From the NCBI GenBank assembly GCA_948976265.1, contig CARFUA010000012.1, forward strand, positions 26,852 through 46,613: a stretch of DNA of 19,762 nt, written 5' to 3'. Source of the stretch: an uncultured Clostridia bacterium. GTDB lineage: Bacteria; Bacillota; Clostridia; TANB77; CAG-508. This document shows positions 7,782 through 13,607 of this stretch, piece by piece. Position 1 is the first letter of the stretch. The number at the start of each line of letters is the position of its first letter. The notes beneath the pieces were generated by a model, which was given only the letters and a program-made list of their open reading frames with translations, was not told the origin of the DNA and searched no databases. Position numbers and translations under genes: made by a program.

Positions 7782-8645
7782 ATGAAAAAAAGGAAAAAAA
7801 TAATTATTTTTGTTCTTGTTACAATGATGGTAGGAATCGCTATTTTCCTACGGATAACATTTTTGTGGAATGGCGAATTCTTTGAGAATGTCATCTATAA
7901 AAGTCGGAATTTAATTATCCAACAAGTACAAGAAGGAAATCGGGATTTAATTATCCTAGGCATGGGTGGTTCTTTGAGTGTTGATGAGCAAAATAAAATC
8001 GTTCACCATGACCCACTTATGGTTATACCTGCCATAGAATTTCAGGGCAAAACGGTGCTATCTGTATTTTATCCCTTTGAAACAGGCGGTTTGGAAGATG
8101 CTGGAAAGGAATTGAGTGCTTATATCAATTCGATAGCCCCAGATTATGATAGCATCACATTGATTGGACATTCCAAATGTGGCGCTTGTTTTGCCAATGT
8201 AGCAAAATGGATTGAGCAAAAAGAAACTTTAACTGTTGTTACAATATCTACTCCATTTCATGGTACTACTGCCGCCGATAAAGATGCTATGTTCGAGAAA
8301 TTGAATTGGCTTGAATATGGCGCTTTCATGATGACTTTTAGCAATCATAAAGTAGATCAAGATTTGATACCTGATTCGGAATTTATCAGAAATGCTGATT
8401 ATTCTGGATTGGAGGACTGTAGACACGTTAATATTATTTCAACATGTCCCCCGAAAAATGAGAGTTTCACAGGTTTTTTATTGAAATGCTTGGACAAACG
8501 GGGCAAAATAAATGGCGATGGGATTGTTCCTGAAGCAAGCCAGAATTTGTCTTATTCTAACACGATTACAAAGAAAATCGAAGCAACGCATGATGACTCT
8601 TTGGAAATGGGTATAGAAATGGCAAAAAAAATAATGCTAGATTAA
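7782..8645 (+). CDS. Membrane-anchored alpha/beta hydrolase (lipase/PGAP1-like), probable accessory gene
   Basis: Protein of 287 residues with a basic N-terminus (MKKRKK) and one hydrophobic anchor (7-23), so probably tethered to the outer face of the membrane. The rest fits an alpha/beta hydrolase. The nucleophile elbow is LIGHSKCG with Ser131, where the second Gly of GxSxG is Cys. The candidate acid is Asp246 (NGDGIVP) and the candidate histidine is His270 (ATHDDS). The TISTPFHGT segment resembles lipase/esterase folds, suggesting an acyl ester substrate; the substrate is unknown. The gene stands alone between its own promoter and terminator. Unlike its neighbours it uses CGG for four of its eight arginines (codons 24, 42, 54, 240), suggesting recent acquisition. 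Shifting frame at the first CGG would hit a stop at once, so these must be read in frame. Confidence 0.8.
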   Translation: MKKRKKIIIFVLVTMMVGIAIFLRITFLWNGEFFENVIYKSRNLIIQQVQEGNRDLIILGMGGSLSVDEQNKIVHHDPLMVIPAIEFQGKTVLSVFYPFETGGLEDAGKELSAYINSIAPDYDSITLIGHSKCGACFANVAKWIEQKETLTVVTISTPFHGTTAADKDAMFEKLNWLEYGAFMMTFSNHKVDQDLIPDSEFIRNADYSGLEDCRHVNIISTCPPKNESFTGFLLKCLDKRGKINGDGIVPEASQNLSYSNTITKKIEATHDDSLEMGIEMAKKIMLD

Positions 8646-8654
8646 AATGGAAAG

Positions 8655-8688
8655 AAGAACGTTGATGTATCAGCGTTCTTTCTTTTTT
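8655..8688 (+). terminator. Rho-independent terminator of the hydrolase gene
   Basis: AAGAACGTTGA (8655-8665) pairs with TCAGCGTTCTT (8670-8680), one G-T pair, around loop TGTA, followed by TCTTTTTT. Starts nine bases after the stop; it may also serve the convergent gene ending at 8706. Confidence 0.88.
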
Positions 8689-8705
8689 CCAATATTCAAT
8701 TTTAT

Positions 8706-9155
8706 TTACTCCTCTTCAAAATGCTCCAAAAATTCTTGTTTTAAATCTGAAGTAATTTCAATATCAGTATTCATATCTTCTATTGCCTTATCAAAAATAT
8801 CCAACTTGTCTGCTTTTTCATAGAATAGAACTGCAAGCTCAAATGCTTCCGCTTCAGTGATACTGTCTTCCACTTCTTTAAAGGGCGAATTCATTTTGTT
8901 TTTATATAAATATGTAATAATTTTTCCATCTGAACATACCAATGTTTTTACAGCTCCTAAATTTGTTTCATCATTATAAAACATCATAAATTCGCATAAT
9001 CTCTCATTTAATCCCCAATCAAATATGGTTCCATCATCGCCATTCATGTAATATATTTTTCCATTTTCTTCTAAATCTGATAATTTAACTTCTGGTAAAA
9101 ATTTTTCTAAGTTACTTTTTATGTGTTTTGAAATTTTTATTAAAATATGGTTCAT
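8706..9155 (-). CDS. Acidic cytoplasmic protein of unknown function
   Basis: Protein of 149 residues that I do not recognise. It is acidic, lacks a signal peptide or membrane segment, and ends in a run of acidic residues (EHFEEE). The first half looks alpha/beta (GKIYYMNGDDGTIFDWG, then KTLVCSDGKIITYLYKNK), the second half helical. The overall look resembles small SMI1/immunity-like or phage-accessory proteins, but no motif proves this. The ATG at 9155 is well supported by GGGGAGGA eight bases upstream and a good promoter at 9187-9215. It is monocistronic and convergent with the hydrolase gene. It contains only one arginine (AGA). Confidence 0.75.
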   Translation of the reverse strand: MNHILIKISKHIKSNLEKFLPEVKLSDLEENGKIYYMNGDDGTIFDWGLNERLCEFMMFYNDETNLGAVKTLVCSDGKIITYLYKNKMNSPFKEVEDSITEAEAFELAVLFYEKADKLDIFDKAIEDMNTDIEITSDLKQEFLEHFEEE

Positions 9156-9186
9156 TTATTTTATCCTCCCCTTTTTTATTTTTATC

Positions 9187-9215
9187 ATTTTATCCTATTT
9201 ATGATAAAAATGCAA
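9187..9215 (-). promoter_or_regulatory. Promoter of the acidic unknown gene
   Basis: Minus strand TTGCAT (9210-9215), 17-base spacer, TAAAAT (9187-9192), about 30 bases upstream of the ATG at 9155. Confidence 0.7.
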
Positions 9216-9298
9216 CTAAAATCTAGACTATTAAAGAATTGGAGTTGGCGTTTTTATCAGAAAAAATTTTAATTATATCGTAATTTATAATTTTTTAT

Positions 9299-9328
9299 AA
9301 AAAATCCTCTCTTTGAAAGAGAGGATTT
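9299..9328 (-). terminator. Terminator after tRNA-Cys
   Basis: A 12-base perfect stem AAATCCTCTCTT (9302-9313) / AAGAGAGGATTT (9317-9328) with a three-base loop; on the minus strand the stem runs into six T. It lies about 40 bases downstream of the tRNA gene. Confidence 0.88.
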
Positions 9329-9364
9329 GTACTTTTGTAGATAATCGCTAAAAGTATAAAATAT

Positions 9365-9439
9365 TGGAGGCGTTGGGCGGATTCGAACCGCCGAATCAGA
9401 GTTTTGCAGACTCGTGCCTTACCACTTGGCTACAACGCC
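9365..9439 (-). tRNA. tRNA-Cys (anticodon GCA), CCA encoded
   Basis: Seventy-five bases including an encoded CCA. The acceptor stem is GGCGTTG/CAACGCC with discriminator U, typical of tRNA-Cys. The D stem is GCC/GGC, the anticodon loop is CTGCAAA with GCA at 9405-9407, and the T arm is GGCGG TTCGAAT CCGCC. The only flaw is a C-U mismatch at the top of the anticodon stem (27-43), where related tRNAs often have a G-U pair. It has its own consensus promoter and terminator. Confidence 0.97.
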
Positions 9440-9455
9440 ACGTTTTTGCTTATTT

Positions 9456-9484
9456 ATTATAGCTTATATTTCATTATATGTCAA
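9456..9484 (-). promoter_or_regulatory. Promoter of tRNA-Cys
   Basis: Minus strand TTGACA (9479-9484) and TATAAT (9456-9461) with 17-base spacing, ending 16 bases before the tRNA 5' end. Confidence 0.88.
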
Positions 9485-9608
9485 GTGAAATAAAAAAATT
9501 ACAAAAAGTTTTTACTTTTATATAATTATTTTTTTAGCAAAAAACTACATAATCAGGGAAGGATGCACAATATGATTTTATTTCGTGCTCTTTCCATTTT
9601 TGATAATG

Positions 9609-10493
9609 TTATATCACCAAATTCAAACTTCCCAAAATCAACCCAATCAAGGCCCCTAAGTTTACAATCGCTCCTAGCTCTTTTTTCATAATCGACAACA
9701 AAATTTTTTCCAATTCCAAAACTTCCATCTGATTTACTTTTTCCTCAACAACCTTTGAAATATCTAAACTTTCTAGCAAACCATTCACATATTTCAAAAT
9801 CACATTCTGATAAATATTGCTAACTATCTCTTCCCATTTTTCCCTATCCTTTTCCACCTGTTGACTCAACGCCTTCATAGAAGTAGTTTCCAAACGATTT
9901 ATTTCATCTTCTACAACAGGCAAGATTTTTTCCTCTCCATGCTCTCTGATATATTTTTCAATTTCATGACCCATTGGACCAACAATCGAGTCAATCAAAC
10001 CGTCTGTAACAAACATTCTGAGCATGCTTCCCTTTACTTTATCGCGGATAACTTGTCCTCCTTCTTTGCTAATAATTTCGCCAATTTCCGCTTTTAGCAA
10101 TCCATTTTTTATTTTGGCACCTATGATTTGTTTCAAATTTTCTCTTACTGTGAAATATTTTTCTTCATCTACAATTTCCAACAAAACATCTTGCACTTCT
10201 GTCTCCTGTTCCAAAAATTCAAAAATTCCTTCTATTACCGCAGATTCTATCTCTTCTGATAACAACATTTTCTCCATATCACTTTTTGTAAACAAATTAT
10301 TTCCTACCGATTCTCCAATTGCTTTTGCTAATTTGTCTTTACGTTTGGGAATAATACCTGGCGTAAACGGCAATGTAAAGTTTCCAATTTTGACTGGTTT
10401 TAACGGTCTAAATAACATTTTTATCGCAATCCAATTCGTTCCATATCCAATAAAGGCGCCAATAATTGGTCCTACTAATATTGATAAATCCAT
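9609..10493 (-). CDS. DUF445 family membrane protein (YheB-like)
   Basis: Conserved Bacillota membrane protein of unknown molecular function; some relatives in Bacillus are linked to spore or envelope biology. It has 294 residues. The N-terminal membrane hairpin contains the family signature GAFIGYGTNWIAIKMLFRP (about 12-30) and TLPFTPGIIPKRKDKLA (about 39-55). A long, charged, mostly helical middle follows, and the C-terminus ends with a hydrophobic segment (GAIVNLGALIGLILGSLNLVI), giving the usual two-anchor layout. The start ATG has AAGGAG seven bases upstream. It is the last gene of the flavoprotein-YigZ operon, 65 bases after YigZ, with no obvious promoter in the gap. A GCAC/GTGC-based weak hairpin follows the stop, but no clear terminator. 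There are no CGG codons. Confidence 0.9.
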   Translation of the reverse strand: MDLSILVGPIIGAFIGYGTNWIAIKMLFRPLKPVKIGNFTLPFTPGIIPKRKDKLAKAIGESVGNNLFTKSDMEKMLLSEEIESAVIEGIFEFLEQETEVQDVLLEIVDEEKYFTVRENLKQIIGAKIKNGLLKAEIGEIISKEGGQVIRDKVKGSMLRMFVTDGLIDSIVGPMGHEIEKYIREHGEEKILPVVEDEINRLETTSMKALSQQVEKDREKWEEIVSNIYQNVILKYVNGLLESLDISKVVEEKVNQMEVLELEKILLSIMKKELGAIVNLGALIGLILGSLNLVI

Positions 10494-10558
10494 CTTTTTC
10501 TCCTTCTTTTTTATATTTCACCTATTTTTCATATTTTCTTCACACGATTTTCATAATT

Positions 10559-11191
10559 TTATGCATCAATGTTAATTTTGATAAACTTAGGCGCTATAAT
10601 TTTATATTCCAACAAAGTAAAATTTAGATTTCGCCTATTTTCGAGCAAGCTCTCCAACTGAAGGTGCGTCATCTCTGCTGTTACAGATACATTTTCTCCA
10701 TATTCAAGATTATTGATATGAATATTTTTTTGCCTGAAATAATACTTCATTTTTTCCAAATCTGGATAACGAACAAACAATTCAACTTCTTCACCTAATG
10801 CTTTTTCCACAATCTTAGTTTGTCTTAAAGCCTCCATTGAGGCAGCTGTGTAAGCTTTGACTAATCCACCAGTTCCTAACAAAATTCCGCCAAAATAGCG
10901 AGTAACAATAATCAATACATTCGCTAAGTTTTGCGAAGTTAATAAATTGAGCATCGGACTGCCTGCTGTTCCAGAAGGTTCTCCGTCATCACTAAAACGA
11001 TTGACAATTCCGTTTTGCGTATATACGCGAAACGCATAGCAATTGTGTCTGGCATCAAAATAGGTTTTATTTGCCTGTTTTATCAGTTCTTCTGCTTCTT
11101 CAATTGTTTCTATATAATACACATTTCCTATAAACTTCGACTTTTTCTCAACGATTTCACTACTTGCATTTTCTGCAATACTTTTAAACAT
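10559..11191 (-). CDS. yigZ: YigZ/IMPACT family protein (UPF0029, DUF1949)
   Basis: Member of the YigZ/IMPACT family, whose eukaryotic relatives modulate Gcn2/translation stress; the bacterial role is unsettled. It has 210 residues. The N-terminal UPF0029 domain carries the near-invariant RFSDDGEPSGTAGSPML (65-81) and VTRYFGGILLGTGGLVKAYT (97-115). The C-terminal part from about residue 135 is the small alpha/beta DUF1949-like domain. The start is the ATG at 11191. GGAGG lies seven bases upstream, inside the end of the flavoprotein gene, and the two coding regions overlap by eight bases, implying translational coupling. The longer frame from further upstream would bypass this ribosome binding site. 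Confidence 0.94.
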   Translation of the reverse strand: MFKSIAENASSEIVEKKSKFIGNVYYIETIEEAEELIKQANKTYFDARHNCYAFRVYTQNGIVNRFSDDGEPSGTAGSPMLNLLTSQNLANVLIIVTRYFGGILLGTGGLVKAYTAASMEALRQTKIVEKALGEEVELFVRYPDLEKMKYYFRQKNIHINNLEYGENVSVTAEMTHLQLESLLENRRNLNFTLLEYKIIAPKFIKINIDA

Positions 11192-12447
11192 GATTCCCTC
11201 CTGCCACAAAACCTGTTGAATAGGCTATTTGCAAATTAAATCCGCCTGTATAACTATCTACATCAATAATTTCTCCTGCAAAATATAATCCCTGCACGAT
11301 TTTGGATTCCATTGTTTTGGGATTAATTTCTTTTGTTGAAATTCCTCCTGCTGTTACGATTGCTTCTTCAATGGGACGAAAGCCTGTTATCGTCACTTCG
11401 AAGTTTTTTAGCAATGTTACTAATTTTCTTCTTTCTTCTTTCGTGATTTCGTTTACTTTTTTACTAGGATTAATTCTTGACATTTCAACGATACTTTCAA
11501 TCATTTTTTTGGGCAACAATTTTTCTAAACTATTCTTGAATTCTTTGTTTTTGAATTCTTCAAAATCGCGTCTTACTCTAATATCTAATTCCTCTACGGA
11601 AAGCGCTGGTTTCAAATCAATGTATAATTTTATGTTGTGATTTTCTAGCAATTCATCTACTTTTTTGACTCTTAGTAAATGCGCAGATGAACTTAAAATT
11701 GTAGGTCCACTTACTCCAAAATGTGTAAATAACATTTCTCCAAAATCTTCATATATTTTCTGGTTTGATTGCATATTTTTGAGGATAATTTTCACGTTTT
11801 TTAAGGATAAACCTTGTAAATTTTGACATACTTTTTTGTCTGCCCCTAATGGTACAATGGAACCGTGTGGAGAAATAATGGTATGTCCTAAATTTTGTGC
11901 TAAAGAATAGCCTTTTCCGTCTGAACCTGTTTTAGGATAACTTTTTCCACCAGTTGCTAAAATGATTTTATCGGCATCGATTTTCTCTCCGCTTTTTTAA
12001 GGAAACTCCTTTTACTTTTAATTGATTCTCGTCCATTTTTGTATCAATTTTAGTCACTTCTACATTGGTTCTAACCAAAACATGATTTTTTTCTAATTCC
12101 TTTTCAAAACAATCCAGCACACTTTGCGCTTTATCCGTCACTGGAAAAATTCGATCTCCTCTTTCCTGCTTTACCTTCAAACCATTCTCTTTTAACATTT
12201 GAATCATATCCTGATTGGTAAATTGCTCAAAAGCACTATATAAAAATCTTCCATTTCCCGGTGTATGATTGATAAATTCATTCATTTCCAAAGAACTTGT
12301 TATATTGCATCTTCCTTTTCCCGTAATCAAAAGTTTGCGTCCTAATGATGCATTTTTTTCTAGCAAAACAACTTCATTTTTTTCCTTTGCAGCAGATATT
12401 GCAGCCATCATTCCTGCTGGTCCTCCGCCAATTATTACAACTTTCAT
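11184..12447 (-). CDS. HI0933-like NAD(P)/FAD-dependent oxidoreductase (YhiN/BaiN type), with +1 frameshift at a CGG codon
   Basis: Flavoprotein of the HI0933/YhiN/BaiN family; some members reduce bile-acid intermediates but most are uncharacterised. The corrected product is 420 residues. The N-terminal Rossmann motif is IIGGGPAGMMAA (5-16), with GRKLLITGKGRCNIT (36-50), a second FAD-binding stretch ILATGGKSYPKTGS after the shift, and the C-terminal FAGEIIDVDSYTGGFNLQIA. The zero frame reaches CGG codon 153 (11989-11991) and stops four codons later. Skipping the C restores KKGEKIDADKIILATGG and the rest is intact. The ATG at 12447 has AAAGGAG and a good promoter just upstream. It overlaps yigZ by eight bases. 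Without a shift it would be a pseudogene with a 157-residue product. Confidence 0.9.
11989..11991 (-). other. Putative +1 frameshift site (AAG C GGA), codon 153 of the flavoprotein
   Basis: The zero frame reads TTA AAA AAG CGG AGA GAA, stopping soon after. Skipping the C at 11991 gives AAG GGA GAG AAA ATC GAT, a Gly-Glu turn common in the family. A run of six A lies two bases upstream, so a one-base A insertion is an equally good formal explanation here (giving Lys-Ser-Gly-Glu). An AAGGAGTTTCCTT stem-loop lies just upstream, but the other two sites lack one. Confidence 0.5.
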
Positions 12448-12463
12448 ATTTCTCCTTTTGGTG

Positions 12464-12492
12464 ATTATATCATTTTTTATAAAATTTTTCAA
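12464..12492 (-). promoter_or_regulatory. Promoter of the flavoprotein-yigZ-DUF445 operon
   Basis: Minus strand TTGAAA (12487-12492), 17-base spacer, TATAAT (12464-12469). The predicted start is only about ten bases before the ATG, giving a very short leader that still contains GGAG. Confidence 0.8.
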
Positions 12493-12496
12493 TAGC

Positions 12497-12517
12497 AAAA
12501 AACCACCTCTTGGTGGT
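12497..12517 (-). terminator. Terminator of the small membrane protein gene
   Basis: ACCACC (12502-12507) pairs with GGTGGT (12512-12517) around a four-base loop; on the minus strand it runs into six T. It separates the gene ending at 12553 from the flavoprotein promoter. The other strand also has a T-rich tail. Confidence 0.75.
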
Positions 12518-12552
12518 CTTTCTTTTTATAAAAAAGGACATAGCTGGTGACC

Positions 12553-12921
12553 CTAAGGTTTAAAAATTTCAGAAAATTCTCTCAAATCTTTGCTCCGATA
12601 CAACTCCCGAATCAAGCCAACACGTTTCTTTTTGTTATATAAAAAAACTACAATTACTCTTCCTTTCACCTCTGCGTTTTCTTCCTTTCCTTCAACAAGA
12701 AAAATTGGCACATATTTGTCGCTTAAACCAAATTTCTTTTTAACTCTTTCCAACTGCAATTTCCGCTCTAAGAAAAAGCCATAAATTCCTACTATCACTG
12801 CCACTCTAACCAATATTCCGAAAAACACTTGGTTTTGCTCCATTATTAACTTTGCTAAAAGCGTTACCTCAACTGCTATCCACAGTATCGTTGCAATTGT
12901 TAAATTGCTGTCTTTTTTCAT
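12553..12921 (-). CDS. Small two-helix membrane protein of unknown function
   Basis: Protein of 122 residues that I do not recognise. Two hydrophobic helices (about 8-26 and 32-50) form a hairpin. A basic helix ERKLQLERVKKK follows, then a cytoplasmic domain of about 60 residues with beta-like segments (YVPIFLVEG, GRVIVVFLYN) and the basic end ELYRSKDLREF. I chose the ATG at 12921 because AGGAGG precedes it; a TTG at 12978 with a weaker GGAG would add 19 residues. Three of its seven arginines are CGG (codons 53, 105, 109), unlike the neighbouring conserved genes. Shifting frame at the first would stop within about 15 codons, so they are read in frame. It diverges from the small gene at 13130 across mirrored promoters. 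Confidence 0.7.
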   Translation of the reverse strand: MKKDSNLTIATILWIAVEVTLLAKLIMEQNQVFFGILVRVAVIVGIYGFFLERKLQLERVKKKFGLSDKYVPIFLVEGKEENAEVKGRVIVVFLYNKKKRVGLIRELYRSKDLREFSEIFKP

Positions 12922-13005
12922 AGTTTTTCCTCCTAGTACAAAATTATTTGTTACATTTGTTGTATATCTTTTCTTCAACGCTCCTTTCCCAAGGCTGATT
13001 TAAAT

Positions 13006-13034
13006 ACTTTATCATATTTTATGTCAATTGTCAA
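13006..13034 (-). promoter_or_regulatory. Leftward promoter of the small membrane protein gene
   Basis: Minus strand TTGACA (13029-13034), 17-base spacer, TAAAGT (13006-13011), about 85 bases upstream of the ATG at 12921. The -10 is weak but the mirrored copy has the same one. Confidence 0.65.
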
Positions 13035-13064
13035 GTAAATTACTTTATTTATATTTGTAAGCTA

Positions 13065-13093
13065 TTGACAAATTTTACATAATATGATAAAGT
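13065..13093 (+). promoter_or_regulatory. Rightward promoter of the small helical protein gene
   Basis: TTGACA (13065-13070), 17-base spacer, TAAAGT (13088-13093), 36 bases upstream of the ATG at 13130. Confidence 0.65.
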
Positions 13094-13129
13094 ATCTGCA
13101 TAATTATATTTATAAGAGAGGTGAACTTT

Positions 13130-13504
13130 ATGGCAACTCGGCAACAATTGGAAAGCATCTATAACTCCTTTAAGCGTGATTTGCTTCTTTTGGGTTCAAA
13201 TCCCCAAGAGGGTTACAGGCATTTAGCTGTTTCGTTCAGCGCTAACGAGAAAATTTTAAAAGAAATCCTTCCAGATTTTTCCTGTTATGCAAAAGAATTG
13301 CATGAGCATCGTCATTCCGCTGCTCATTTAGACACTATTGTTAGGACCCAAGTTTTAAAAAAACTACAGGAAGCTATTACGAAGGAAAAACAACAGGAGA
13401 TTCTTTCAAACAGAGCTAAGCAAGTGAAGGCTCTTTTCTTGGAATTAGCCTCCCACGCTGATGAACTGGCTAAGATTCTCAGTTCAGAGGATATTCTTCC
13501 GTAA
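13130..13504 (+). CDS. Small helical cytoplasmic protein of unknown function
   Basis: Protein of 124 residues that I do not recognise. It is predicted to be almost wholly helical (ATRQQLESIYNSFKRDLLLL, then KKLQEAITKEKQQEILSNRA, then KALFLELASHADELAKIL), with no membrane segment or signal, and a His-rich HEHRHSAAH stretch in the middle. The ATG at 13130 fits AGAGAGG about eight bases upstream; the in-frame GTG at 13121 overlaps that site. It has its own promoter and a strong terminator. Codon 4 is CGG, read in frame, since skipping its C leads to a stop within about 30 codons. Base composition is richer in G and C than its neighbours, fitting an accessory origin. Confidence 0.72.
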   Translation: MATRQQLESIYNSFKRDLLLLGSNPQEGYRHLAVSFSANEKILKEILPDFSCYAKELHEHRHSAAHLDTIVRTQVLKKLQEAITKEKQQEILSNRAKQVKALFLELASHADELAKILSSEDILP

Positions 13505-13510
13505 CACCTT

Positions 13511-13547
13511 ACCGAGAGCAATTATCAATTCTGCTCTCGGTCTTTTT
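13511..13547 (+). terminator. Rho-independent terminator of the small helical protein gene
   Basis: ACCGAGAGCA (13511-13520) pairs perfectly with TGCTCTCGGT (13532-13541), followed by CTTTTT, starting seven bases after the stop. It abuts the mutS2 promoter. Confidence 0.93.
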
Positions 13548-13548
13548 A

Positions 13549-13577
13549 TCGACAAATTGATTTTTCTATGATATAAT
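13549..13577 (+). promoter_or_regulatory. Promoter of mutS2
   Basis: TCGACA (13549-13554), 17-base spacer, TATAAT (13572-13577) with a TG one base upstream (extended -10). It lies about 30 bases before the ATG. Confidence 0.75.
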
Positions 13578-13607
13578 TTATTCAATAAAATTAGAAAGGA
13601 CAAAAAT

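Larger units (their letters stand above)
13004..13095. repeat. Inverted repeat forming a mirrored divergent promoter
   Basis: The 14-base arms ATACTTTATCATAT (13004-13017) and ATATGATAAAGTAT (13082-13095) are exact reverse complements. Each carries the -10 box of an outward promoter, and each has TTGACA 17 bases inside it. The spacers are also similar, so the likeness extends over most of about 30 bases. Confidence 0.8.

Noticed and set aside
9529..9608. Weak hairpin after the DUF445 gene as a terminator
   Set aside because: Only short GCAC/GTGC and GGAA/TTCC pairing with a large loop and no adjacent T-run; not strong enough to list.
3255..11991. CGG reassigned to another amino acid (as in some bacterial lineages)
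   Set aside because: Reassignment alone would not restore the frame; all three sites need one base to be skipped, and the expected residue is the glycine encoded by the following GGN.
11989..12000. Flavoprotein break as a simple A-run length error
   Set aside because: Not excluded: six A lie just upstream and removing one also restores the frame. I rank the CGG explanation higher only because the two phosphorylase breaks have no homopolymer and share the CGG.
12922..12978. N-terminal extension of the small membrane protein from TTG at 12978
   Set aside because: The ATG at 12921 has a much better AGGAGG; the extension looks like leader sequence, although a GGAG before the TTG keeps it possible.
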